Source: Bartonella florencae | Lineage (GTDB): Bacteria > Pseudomonadota > Alphaproteobacteria > Rhizobiales > Rhizobiaceae | Direction of reading: 5' to 3' | Assembly: GCF_000312525.1 (NCBI RefSeq) | Contig: NZ_HE997452.1 | Coordinates: forward strand, 228,519-292,518 | DNA: 64,000 bases | In this document: one piece after another, positions 30,549 through 40,900 of the stretch | How positions within the stretch are numbered: the stretch's first letter is position 1 | How the letters are laid out: every line of letters starts with the position of its first letter | The notes under the pieces: model-generated | Told to the model about the DNA's origin: nothing | Seen by the model: only the letters and a program-made list of their open reading frames with translations | The model's database searches: none | Program-made: the position numbers and the translations under genes

Positions 30549-33005
30549 GTGTTCCACTTTGGTGACTATGCCTCCAAAGAAAAAGTTCAAAAAATGATCC
30601 GAATCTGTACGCATATTTTTTGTCTTTTTTTTCCGACATGCGTTTTTGCTCAATCATTGGAAATGCATTTACCATTTACTTTTACCTTGCCAGATGGTCC
30701 GTGGCTTCTTGTTATTCTCTTTGGAGGGATTTCTTGTGCCTTACTGCTCACTTGTATAGCTCTTATGAGATGTGCAAAAAAAGCTTCGTGGAAACCTCAG
30801 CAAACAATTACAGTAAACTTTTCTGAGAAAATTAAATATTATGAATGGCTTCTAGAAGAAACTGGACAATCCCTTCTGATTTGGGAAGATCCGAACGCTT
30901 TACCTCGTTTGGTTGGTAACATTCCCGCGTTACAAAAAGCAGGAATTCTTCAGCAAGATTTTCAATGTTTTGAACTCTGGCTTGAAGAAAATTCAAACCG
31001 AGAACTTGATTATGCACTGACGCAATTGCGTTATGAAGCGCATCCTTTTGAACTTTCTATCACAACGAAAAATAATATACTGTTACAGGTTACAGGAGTC
31101 ATTGCAGGAACTGTAGCCATTGCGCGCTTTCAAGATATCTCAACACAGCAGAGCGAAAATGCACGTTTACAAAAGGATATCTCCAAAATCCTTATTGAAC
31201 TTAGAATGCAACGTAATCTTCTTGATCGTATTCAAGAACCCGTATGGATACGAGACGGTGAAGGAAAAGTTTGTTTTGTTAATCGTGCCTTTAAAGAAAT
31301 AACGGGATTTCAAGAAGGTATTAATGAAGTAAATGATCTTTTTAGTGACACAGCAAAATATAAAACAGATGAAGAAGAAACAATTTTTCAAGAGCATGTT
31401 CATACGGTCATTGATGGAGAACGGCATCATTTTCACCTTACACGGATTACAACTGCTGAAGGAATGGCCGCTTTTGCGCATGATGACAGCGCATATGAAA
31501 ATCTTTCTAATGAACTAAGGCGCGTTCTTCAAAGCCACTGTGAAACACTTGACCAAATCTCAACAGCTGTCGCTGTTTTTGATACCAATCAAAAATTAAA
31601 ATTCTGCAACCATGCTTTTAAAATTTTATGGCCCTTGGAGAGTTCTTTTTTAGAAAGTGAACCAAGCCATACATTGCTTCTTGAACGTTTGCGCGAAAAA
31701 GGACTCATTGCACAACCCCCAGATTGGCGTGCATGGAAAGAAGAACTTTTAAAAGCCTACCAGCAAACAGAATCAAATCAACAAATTTGGAATTTGCCAG
31801 ACGGGCGCACCATACGGGTTGTCTCGAACCCTCATCCCCAAGGAGGCATCACTTGGCTTTATGAAAATCTTACAGAAAAAATTGACCTTGAACGACGTTA
31901 TAATACCCTTATTAAAATACAAGGTGAAACCCTTGATAAACTTTCAGAAGGTGTTGTCGTTTTTGGCACTGATGGACGTCTTCGTTTATCAAATCCTGCC
32001 TTATCAAAATTATGGTCTCTTCCCTATAATTTATTGGTAGAAGGTACCCATATTACACAATTACAAAACCATTGCTCGGCCTTAAGCCTGCGACAAGAAT
32101 GGGATCAGTTTACCAAATTTATTACAGGTTTTGCTGAAAAACGTGATACCATTTCAGGGCGCATGGACCTTACAAATGGTATGATCATTGACTATAAACT
32201 TGTACCTCTTCCCGATGGGCAGACAATGCTCAATTTTGTTAATGTTACAGATACTGTTCATGTTGCACGTGCTCTCCAAGAAAAAAATGAAGCCTTAGAA
32301 AGTGCTGATCGTTTGCGTAATGAATTTGTTCAACATGTTTCCTATGAACTCCGTACACCTCTCACCAATATTATTGGATTTTCTGATATTTTAAGCGATC
32401 AAATTTTTGGTTCTATTAATGAACGCCAAAAGGAATATCTGGGGCACATTCATTCAGAATCAGGTTCTCTTTTGAATCTTGTTAATGATATCCTTGATCT
32501 TGCAACCCTTGATGCAGGTATCATGAAGCTAGATATACAGCTGGTTAATATTGCCGATGCTATGGTGCAGGCAGTAACACGTGTAGAAGAACGCCTTAAT
32601 GGGCGCCATATTACGCTTTTACAGCAAATTTCTCCCTCCCTAAATTGTATCTCTGCGGATGCAACGCGTTTGCATCAAATCTTTGTTAATGTTCTCAGCA
32701 ATGCCATTAACTTTGCACCAGAAGCAAGTACGATTGAATTTTGTGTCGATGAACAAGATGATAACATCGTCTTCTGTGTCCATAATGAGGGATTTGATAT
32801 TCCAGAAGATATTCTCAATCGCATTTTCAAACCTTTTTCTTCCCATTCACATCATGGTGGGCGTGCTGGAGCAGGTCTTGGTTTGTCCCTTGTGAAAAGC
32901 TTTGTTGAGCTCCATGATGGACGCGTTGAAATTCTTACCGGTACTGGACAAGGAACAACAGTGAAATGTTTTTTTCCAATTTCCCAAAGAGATAAAGTTT
33001 TTTAA
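30549..33005 (+). CDS. divL: DivL-type PAS pseudo-histidine kinase (phospho-His replaced by Tyr)
   Basis: An 818-residue protein. The N-terminus has a signal-peptide-like segment and a transmembrane helix (about residues 53-75). PAS-like regions lie at about 215-330, 345-450 and 460-570. A HisKA dimerisation helix follows, then a HATPase domain to the end. In the HisKA motif FVQHVSYELRTPLTN a Tyr (residue 599) stands where His is normally phosphorylated. The HATPase has the N box NVLSNAINFAP and GAGLGLSLVK, but its G1 box reads NEGFDIP instead of DxGxGI. A Tyr in this place defines DivL, a scaffold that in Caulobacter links DivK to CckA and thus controls CtrA. The position between ahcY and tsaE supports this. 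An ATG at 30594 is an alternative start. Confidence 0.87.
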   Translation: MFHFGDYASKEKVQKMIRICTHIFCLFFPTCVFAQSLEMHLPFTFTLPDGPWLLVILFGGISCALLLTCIALMRCAKKASWKPQQTITVNFSEKIKYYEWLLEETGQSLLIWEDPNALPRLVGNIPALQKAGILQQDFQCFELWLEENSNRELDYALTQLRYEAHPFELSITTKNNILLQVTGVIAGTVAIARFQDISTQQSENARLQKDISKILIELRMQRNLLDRIQEPVWIRDGEGKVCFVNRAFKEITGFQEGINEVNDLFSDTAKYKTDEEETIFQEHVHTVIDGERHHFHLTRITTAEGMAAFAHDDSAYENLSNELRRVLQSHCETLDQISTAVAVFDTNQKLKFCNHAFKILWPLESSFLESEPSHTLLLERLREKGLIAQPPDWRAWKEELLKAYQQTESNQQIWNLPDGRTIRVVSNPHPQGGITWLYENLTEKIDLERRYNTLIKIQGETLDKLSEGVVVFGTDGRLRLSNPALSKLWSLPYNLLVEGTHITQLQNHCSALSLRQEWDQFTKFITGFAEKRDTISGRMDLTNGMIIDYKLVPLPDGQTMLNFVNVTDTVHVARALQEKNEALESADRLRNEFVQHVSYELRTPLTNIIGFSDILSDQIFGSINERQKEYLGHIHSESGSLLNLVNDILDLATLDAGIMKLDIQLVNIADAMVQAVTRVEERLNGRHITLLQQISPSLNCISADATRLHQIFVNVLSNAINFAPEASTIEFCVDEQDDNIVFCVHNEGFDIPEDILNRIFKPFSSHSHHGGRAGAGLGLSLVKSFVELHDGRVEILTGTGQGTTVKCFFPISQRDKVF

Positions 33006-33054
33006 TCGTATCTTTTATTGTGACACAATTTTTCATCCCTGTAGGGAACAGTTC

Positions 33055-34533
33055 ATGAATTTTAATTTTTTTCTTGAAAATGAAGAAGCAACAAAGCTTT
33101 TTGCGCAAGATTTAGCACTCGCTTTAAGGCCTAGTGATCTGGTGACACTACAAGGTGATCTTGGAGCAGGAAAATCAACCATTGCACGGACAATTATCCA
33201 CACACTTGCAAATGACAATAGTCTGGATGTTCCAAGCCCTACTTTCACTCTTGTGCAAAACTATCAACTTCCAAAATTTGAAATTATTCACGCAGACTTT
33301 TATCGCCTTTCTATGGCAGAAGAAATTGATGAATTAGGTCTTCATGAAGCACGTGAGCAAAGCATTTTACTCATTGAATGGCCAGAAAAAGGGGCAGAGT
33401 TCTTAGAATCGGTTACCTTTGCGCTCACTTTACAACATGAAGGCTGTGGGCGTCATGTAACGCTTACAGCAGCACAAAATTCTCTTGAACGTTTACAACG
33501 TTCTTTTGCAATTCGTACATTCTTAAAAACCCATGAACGTGGTCATGTTCATCGTCATTTTTTAGCTGGTGATGCCTCAGGACGTATTTATGAACTTCTT
33601 TATGATGGTCAGAATAAGGAAGTGCTCATGGATGCACCAACCATGCAGATGAAACAAAATACCGATCTCTCTTACGTAACAATGGCACAGCTTGCAAAAG
33701 ATATCCGCCAATTTGTTGGAATTAATCAACTCATATTAGAGAATGGTTTTTCTGCTCCTCATATCTTTGTCGAAGATGTTGAAAAGGGATTTTTGATTTT
33801 GGAAGATTTTGGAAATGAAGGAATTTTAGATCAAAACGGTTATCCTTTAGAAGAGCGTTACATCGCCTGTAGTGAATTGCTTTCTTCTTTTCATCAAAAA
33901 TCATGGCCTTCCCAAAAGCAATTTACAACATTTTTGCTGCAAATTCCTCCCTATGGTTGCCAAGCACTACAGGCAGAACTTTCCTTGTTGCTCGACTGGT
34001 ATATCCCCTTTCAAACACAAAAAAATTTAGATCAAGCACAACGTGACGCTTTTTTTGCCTGTTGGCAGCCCTATCTTGATCATCTCTCCAAAGGAGAAAA
34101 TACCTTTGTTATGCGTGATTACCATTCACCCAATATTCTTTGGCGTGCACATAAGGAAGGATTTGATCGTATTGGTTTGATTGATTTTCAAGATGGCTTA
34201 ATAGGTCCAACAGTCTATGACCTTGTTTCTTTAGCACAAGACGCACGTGTGTTTATTTCCCCAACACTTGAAGTAAAAATTCTTGATGCTTATTGCAATG
34301 CACGTCATAAAGCGCCACGACCCTTTGATGAAGGAGAATTCCGCAAGCTTTATGCTTTTGCGGGCGCCCAACGCGCTTCGAAAGTGTTAGGAATTTTTCT
34401 ACGTCTTCATCAGCGAGATGGAAAATCATCTTATCTTCAATATCTCCCCCATGTACAAGATTATCTTGCCCGCAATCTTTCACACCCAATGCTTGGACCT
34501 TTACAAAACCTCTATCAAGAAATAGGACTCTAA
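33055..34533 (+). CDS. tsaE: TsaE fused to an APH/AmgK-like phosphotransferase
   Basis: A 492-residue two-domain protein. Residues 1-150 are TsaE, with Walker A GDLGAGKST at 34-42, then VPSPTFTLVQNY, IIHADFYRLS and ILLIEWPEK. TsaE is the ATPase that supports TsaBD in making N6-threonylcarbamoyladenosine at tRNA position 37. Residues from about 165 to 490 are an aminoglycoside-phosphotransferase-like kinase, with the catalytic loop FVMRDYHSPNILW and metal site IGLIDFQDGLIGP. The closest functional match is AmgK, the anomeric N-acetylmuramate/N-acetylglucosamine kinase of cell-wall recycling. This fusion is known in Hyphomicrobiales. The expected partner uridylyltransferase gene (murU-like), usually next in relatives, is absent here. 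Confidence 0.9.
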   Translation: MNFNFFLENEEATKLFAQDLALALRPSDLVTLQGDLGAGKSTIARTIIHTLANDNSLDVPSPTFTLVQNYQLPKFEIIHADFYRLSMAEEIDELGLHEAREQSILLIEWPEKGAEFLESVTFALTLQHEGCGRHVTLTAAQNSLERLQRSFAIRTFLKTHERGHVHRHFLAGDASGRIYELLYDGQNKEVLMDAPTMQMKQNTDLSYVTMAQLAKDIRQFVGINQLILENGFSAPHIFVEDVEKGFLILEDFGNEGILDQNGYPLEERYIACSELLSSFHQKSWPSQKQFTTFLLQIPPYGCQALQAELSLLLDWYIPFQTQKNLDQAQRDAFFACWQPYLDHLSKGENTFVMRDYHSPNILWRAHKEGFDRIGLIDFQDGLIGPTVYDLVSLAQDARVFISPTLEVKILDAYCNARHKAPRPFDEGEFRKLYAFAGAQRASKVLGIFLRLHQRDGKSSYLQYLPHVQDYLARNLSHPMLGPLQNLYQEIGL

Positions 34534-34820
34534 AAATAGGATAGAGATTTCTCTTTTTTATTTTCAAAAAATTCTTTTTACAAAAATAAGCTGTTTTTAC
34601 TATGGGATGCGAGAAGAAGAAATATTTTTGCTTCCTTTTTCTGTTCCAAACCCCTTTCATAACAATGAGTGAGTCTTTTTATCAAAGTTGCTTAACCCAA
34701 ACTAACAATCTCTTATAGATGCAGTTTTTCAGTTTTACCCTTTATAAAAATTGTATAAAGTAGAAAAAACATAAATCATCAATAAGGCGGAACATTTCCA
34801 TACATCCCAAACGAGATCAT
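34534..34820. other. 287-bp gap where relatives carry a murU-like gene
   Basis: No open frame of note. In related genomes a nucleotidyltransferase gene lies between tsaE and addB. I cannot recognise any of its conserved N-terminal LAAGxGTRM motif here. Confidence 0.4.
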
Positions 34821-37800
34821 ATGACCTATAAACCGCGTGTCTTTTCTATTTCTCCAGGAACATCTTTTCTATCGCATTTTGTCGATGCATTGTTTTCTGG
34901 TGTACTTATTGATAATTTCGCACCTCATGGAGATATTCAAACTGCTCTTGCAGATACCCTTATCTATGTTCCAACACGCCGTGCTGCGCGTGCTTTGCGT
35001 CTAGCTTTTGTGGAAAGAAGTGATACACGATCAACCCTCTTGCCAACCATTCGCGCTTTGGGAGATGTGGATGAAGAGAGTTTCCTTTTTAGTGAAAACC
35101 ATATTAATGCTCTGAACCCTCCTATCGGAGAAAGTGAACGCCTTCTGCTGCTCGCGCGTTTCATTCGTCCTTGGCGTGAAAATTTGCCTGCTCATTTGCG
35201 TGCCATGTTTGGTACAGAAGATGTGCTTATTCCCGCTCATACGGCCGATGCAATTTGGCTTGCACAAGATTTAGTAAGGCTTATGGATGAAATGGAAACA
35301 GAAGCAGCAGACTGGTCAAAACTTAAAGACATTGCCCCCGATATGGTTGCGGAATGGTGGCAAATAACAGTCGATTTCCTTACCATTGTCACACAAAGCT
35401 GGCCGCAAATCTTACAAGAAAGAGGGCAAAGTAATCCAGCTGCATGGCGTAATCAAGCACTTAAAATGCACGCCGAGACTTTATGGCAAACTCAGCCTGA
35501 TAAGCCTATTCTTGCAGCGGGTGTGTCAGGCTCTATACCTGCAGTTTCTCATCTTTTAAAAGTCATTGCCTCTCTGCCAAAAGGTGCTGTTGTTCTTCCT
35601 GGACTTGATCTTGATATGGATGAAGAACAATGGGAGGCATTAGGTGTAACCCATAAAGAAAAAACAACTTATGATGTTTTTGATCATGCAGTGAATGCTT
35701 TTAGCCATCCTCAATATCATTTAAAAAAACTTCTTTCTCTCATGAAATGCCACCGCATGGATGTGTGCGAAATTGGTCAACAAAGTGCAATAAAGAAAAG
35801 GCGTATGGCTCTTTTATCGGAAGCGCTACGACCAGCTTCTACAACAGAGCGCTGGATACAAATTGTCCGCGATGATTACGAACATCTTTGTACCGATTGG
35901 TCATTCATTGAAGCGATAAATGAGCGTGAGGAAGCACTCGCTATTGCTGTTGCTTTACGCAATGCTATTGAAGAGCCTCAAAAAAATGCAGCTCTTATTA
36001 CTAATGACCGCAATTTAGCACGCCGTGTGGCCGCTGAATTACAGCGCTTTGGCATTGAAGCAAATGATTCAGGTGGAATACCACTTGCACAAACACTCCC
36101 TGCCACCTTGTTACGACTTCTTTTAGAAAATATCTTTCAGCCTTATGATCCTGTTGCTTTTCTTTCCCTTCTTAAACATCCACTCACCACATTGGGCCAA
36201 GAGCGTCATCATTTACGCGAAATGGCAGAAAATTTTGAACTCTTTGTTCTTCGAGGAAACACAAGCTGTATCAATCTTTGTGAATGCGATAAATTTCTCG
36301 AAAAATGGACCGCAACATATTTGAGCAATATTTCTGAACCCGATGCTTTAGATCAACAAAAATGTGAAGAAGCACGCCTGCTTGGTGATCTTTTGATCAA
36401 AGCTGTGGAGCCTTTAGCATCGCTCATGAAACAAGAGCAGGAATGCACAATCAACAAGGTTGCGGTAGCAACAGTTGAAGTTTTTGAAAATTTTGGGCGT
36501 GATGAAAACAATTCTCTTGCTCATCTTTATCAATATGAAGCAGGTCAAGCTCTGTTGACTTTTTTACGTGAATTGGTGAGCGATCAATCGGGGTTAAAAT
36601 TCCCTCTTTGCGAATGGCCTGCTATGTTCTCAGCCCTGATAGCAACCCGTTCTGTCACACCATCCCCTGGAGGACATCCCCGCTTATTCATCTGGGGTAC
36701 TTTGGAATCACGCCTGCAAACGGTTGATACAGTCATCATCGGAGGACTTAATGAAGGATCATGGCCAATTACAACCCACAATGATGCTTTTTTATCACGG
36801 CCGATGAAAATAATGCTAACTCTTGAACCACCCGAACAACGTATTGGCCTTTCCGCACATGATTTTCAATGGGCTATGGGAATGGATAAAGTGGTGATGA
36901 GCCGAGCATTAAGAGTCAATCATACGCCTTCCATTCCATCACGCTGGTTACAGCGCTTAGAAACGGTTATAGGAAAACAAGTTTGGCAACAAATCCGTGC
37001 TCGAGGTGAAATATTTCTTCATTGGGCAAAAATGCTTGATCATACAAATATCATTGCTGGTGCGACACGTCCTTGTCCTGCCCCCCCCCTTGATGCGCGT
37101 CCTCGCCATTTTTCCGTTACCGAAATAGCAACGTTGCGCTATAATCCTTACGCTATTTATGCAAAAAAAATCTTACATCTTAAACCGCTTAAAGCCCTCC
37201 TCCATGCTCCTAGCGCTGCTGAACGTGGCATACTTTATCACGCTATTCTTGCTACTTTTTGTAGACAAGTAAAAAACCTAAATGCTGCGAATGCACTTGA
37301 TGTACTTCTCAATATCGGACGTCAAGAATTTGATAAATTCAATTTGCCTGCCGATATTGAAGCAATATGGTGGAACAATTTTGAAAATCTTGCTCCGTTT
37401 TTACTCCAATGGGAACAAAGCTTAGGACCTCGAGAACGATATGCCGAAGTGGTATCACAAAAAATACCCATCTCTACCACAGGTGTCACCCTTTCGGGAC
37501 GTGCTGATCGTATTGATGTGTTGCCAAATAAAACAGTGGAAATACTTGATTTTAAAACTAGTACTCCCCCCTCATCAAAAGAAGTGCGCGATTTATTGTT
37601 TCCACAATTGGCACTAGAAACAGCTTTGTTTATGCAAGGCGCTTTTCCAGATTTTCAAAATCTTACCCCTACAAATTTATTTTATGTCGCTCTTAATCAA
37701 AAAGGTAAAATCACTTCCCAGTTAATTTTTTCAAAGAAAGAAGAAAAAGCTCACCAAAGCCCCATTGATCTTGGTGAGAGGGCATGGAAACGTCTTATCG

Positions 37801-37943
37801 CATTAATGAATTATTATCAAAATCCACAACAAGGTTATCTTTCAAATGCAGTTCCTTTTAAACGAGAATATGAAGATGATTATGACCATTTGGCACGTTT
37901 ATGGGAATGGTCAAGTGGACTTCAGAAAGCAGATCAAGAATGA
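34821..37943 (+). CDS. addB: double-strand break repair protein AddB
   Basis: A 1040-residue protein of the alphaproteobacterial AddB family. It starts YKPRVFSISPGTSFLSHFVDAL. A degenerate helicase-like region follows, with LIYVPTRRAARAL and later GGLNEGSWPITTHNDAFLSRP. At the C-terminus is a RecB-type nuclease domain with LSGRADRIDVLPN and VEILDFKT, the catalytic GxxxRID...DxK core. With AddA it processes double-strand DNA ends up to Chi-like sites and loads RecA, in the place of RecBCD. The addA ATG overlaps its TGA (ATGA). Four Cys for an iron-sulfur cluster, as in Bacillus AddB, are not evident, as expected for this branch. Confidence 0.95.
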   Translation: MTYKPRVFSISPGTSFLSHFVDALFSGVLIDNFAPHGDIQTALADTLIYVPTRRAARALRLAFVERSDTRSTLLPTIRALGDVDEESFLFSENHINALNPPIGESERLLLLARFIRPWRENLPAHLRAMFGTEDVLIPAHTADAIWLAQDLVRLMDEMETEAADWSKLKDIAPDMVAEWWQITVDFLTIVTQSWPQILQERGQSNPAAWRNQALKMHAETLWQTQPDKPILAAGVSGSIPAVSHLLKVIASLPKGAVVLPGLDLDMDEEQWEALGVTHKEKTTYDVFDHAVNAFSHPQYHLKKLLSLMKCHRMDVCEIGQQSAIKKRRMALLSEALRPASTTERWIQIVRDDYEHLCTDWSFIEAINEREEALAIAVALRNAIEEPQKNAALITNDRNLARRVAAELQRFGIEANDSGGIPLAQTLPATLLRLLLENIFQPYDPVAFLSLLKHPLTTLGQERHHLREMAENFELFVLRGNTSCINLCECDKFLEKWTATYLSNISEPDALDQQKCEEARLLGDLLIKAVEPLASLMKQEQECTINKVAVATVEVFENFGRDENNSLAHLYQYEAGQALLTFLRELVSDQSGLKFPLCEWPAMFSALIATRSVTPSPGGHPRLFIWGTLESRLQTVDTVIIGGLNEGSWPITTHNDAFLSRPMKIMLTLEPPEQRIGLSAHDFQWAMGMDKVVMSRALRVNHTPSIPSRWLQRLETVIGKQVWQQIRARGEIFLHWAKMLDHTNIIAGATRPCPAPPLDARPRHFSVTEIATLRYNPYAIYAKKILHLKPLKALLHAPSAAERGILYHAILATFCRQVKNLNAANALDVLLNIGRQEFDKFNLPADIEAIWWNNFENLAPFLLQWEQSLGPRERYAEVVSQKIPISTTGVTLSGRADRIDVLPNKTVEILDFKTSTPPSSKEVRDLLFPQLALETALFMQGAFPDFQNLTPTNLFYVALNQKGKITSQLIFSKKEEKAHQSPIDLGERAWKRLIALMNYYQNPQQGYLSNAVPFKREYEDDYDHLARLWEWSSGLQKADQE

Positions 37944-40900
37944 CTTTTTTTTCTATTCCTGAAGCAGCTCTTGAAGCACAAAAAACAGCAACACATCCCA
38001 AAACGAATGTATGGGTTTCTGCCAATGCGGGATCTGGAAAAACCCACGTTTTAAGCGAACGGGTTATTCGTTTGCTTTTAAACGGTACCCCTCCGGCACG
38101 TATTTTATGCCTTACTTACACAAGAGCTGCGGCTGCTGTTATGCAATCGCGGATTTTTCGCACACTTTCTAGCTGGAATGAACTTGATGATGCACAGCTG
38201 CAACAAACTTTATCGCAGCTTGAAAAGAAACCCATCAATGCACAAAAACTAACCTATGCGCGTCAACTCTTCGCCCGTGCCTTAGAAACACCAGGGGGAT
38301 TAAAAATTCAAACTATCCACGCATTTTGTGAATCTCTCTTGCATCAATTTATGCTAGAAGCTAATATTGCTGGGCATTTCGAAATGCTTGATGATATCAG
38401 TCGAAAAAAACTCCTCCAAGAAGCCCGTCGTCAGCTTTTGGAGCATAGGGATGCGCAATCCGCTTTAAAACAGCTGCTTAAAATTGTTAGTGAGCACACG
38501 CTTAACCAATTGCTGTATGAGGCAATTGAGAAGCGGCATAAACTAACTGATTTTTTGTCCTCTGTTCTCTCTGAAAACGCAGAAGAAAAGTTGCGTGCAC
38601 TCTTTCATTTAGCAGCCGATGAAACAAAGGAACGGTTGCTAGAAAAAATTCAACAAACTGCTCGTCTGCCTCTTTATGCTCTTACACATTGCCAAACCAA
38701 CGGCAATAAAAGCCTCCAGAAAATAATCGCGAAATTTTCCCAATTAGAAGAGACTCATGATGAAACAAATATTATTGATATTATTTCCGATATTTATTTT
38801 ACAACGAAAGGCGAACCACGTAATTTTTCATCTTTATCTTGTAAAAAATCAGATGAAATTTGGCCCTTTATTCAACAAATGCTTGAGGATAAACAGAATA
38901 AACTTTCTGTTCTTTTAGAGAAATATCAATGCGCAAAAATCGTCACATTCAATAGGGCAGCTTTTCAGCTTTGTGCCCTCTATCTTAAAATCACCGCGAA
39001 TTTAAAAAAAGTCAATGGTTTGTTGGATTTTGATGATCTCATTGAACGCACTCTCTCTCTGTTACGGCGCAAAGGGGCAAGCCAATGGGTGCATTATAAA
39101 CTTGATCGTGGTCTTGATCATATTTTACTTGATGAAGCACAAGATACCAACCCTGAGCAATGGCAAATTATTCAACTTTTGACGCAAGAATTTTTTACAG
39201 GTTATGGTCAGCGTACAAATATACGTACTCTTTTTGCTGTTGGAGATGAAAAGCAATCCATCTATTCTTTTCAAGGTGCGGTACCAGAAAATTTTGCCGA
39301 AAATGGACGAATAATTCAAAAAAAAGCCCAGCAAGCAAAACAAAAATTTGAAAAAATACAACTGAATTATTCTTTTCGTTCTACGGCAGATGTTCTTAAA
39401 AGTGTTGATCTTGTGTTTGAAACACCAGAAAACTACAAAGGACTTTCAGCAGAAAATACCAAAACAGTCCATGAAGCTATTCGTGTTCATAGCCCAGGAG
39501 AGGTTATTATATGGGATGCCATTTCTAAAGAAAAAAGCGAACTTCCTGATGATTGGCATTTAAGCGTTGATCATTTAGACACCCCTGAAACACGTTTAGC
39601 AGAAACAATTGCTGAAACAATTGCTGGTTGGTTACACAAAGGAGAAATATTTCCAGCAAAAGGGCGCCTCATGCGCGCAAGTGATATTATGATCTTGGTT
39701 CGTAAACGTGATCACTTTGTTTCTGCTCTTTCTCGTGCTCTTAAATACCGCGATATTCCCATCGCTGGTGCTGATCGTTTACAGCTGATTAAGCACATTA
39801 GTGTGCGTGATTTAATGGCGCTGGCACGTTTTGTCTTGCAACCACAGGATGATCTTTCTCTTGCTTGTGTTTTGAAAAGTCCTCTTTTTGCCCTTAGTGA
39901 AGAGGAACTTTATCAGCTTGCTGCACATCGTACAGGCTCTCTGTGGCAAAGCCTTTGTATGCATGCTTCATCCCATGCATCTTTTAAAAATGCTTTTGAA
40001 AGTTTAAGCAATTATCGCACTCTCGTGGATAAAATACCGGTTTTTGAATTCTATAGCTATATTCTGAATAATGATAAAGGACGCCAAAAGATTTTGGCTC
40101 GCTTAGGAGTGGAAGCAAATGATGTGCTTGATGCTTTTATGGATTATACACTCACTATTCAAAAAACCGGTTTACTAGGGTTACAGGCTTTTCTGGAAAC
40201 ATTAAGTGCAAACGATCCAGAAATTAAACGTGAGTTTGATCAAAATCATGAAGAAATTCGTATCATGACTGTTCATGCCGCAAAAGGACTAGAAGCTGCT
40301 GTTGTGTTTCTGGTTGACCCAGGGAGTGCTATTTGGCACCCTCAACATGCACCACACTTGCTTAAAGTCCCTTCAAGTCATGCGCAAGATTGTGATCAAC
40401 AAGCTTTTATTTGGCGCCCTAATGCAAAATTCGAAACACCACCCTCTAAACAAGCATTGTCATCTTTAAAAGAACGCGCTGAAGAAGAATATAGGCGCCT
40501 TCTCTATGTGGGAATGACACGCGCTGAAGATCGTTTATTTGTTTGCGGATATAGTGGTGAGAAAACCTCCCCTCACACATGGCTACAATTGGTAAAAAAT
40601 GCTCTCAAACCCCATGCCGTTGCTATAAAAGGTCCAGCAGAAGATATCGCGGCTTGGCGCTATTGTATTACATCTTCTTCATCTGCCTCTATAAACCAAG
40701 AGCTCCCTCATACTGCGTGCCAAACACCACCATCTCTGCCAACCTTTTTTTCCCATAAAGTTCCGACAGAACCAACTCTACCTAAGCCATTGAAGCCCTC
40801 TGTTGCTAGCCTTTCTATTGAAACTGATCCTGAAATTTCCTCAAATCCAAAATATTTGAATCTCTCTCCTGTCTTAGGAGAAACAAATAGCAACAGAACT

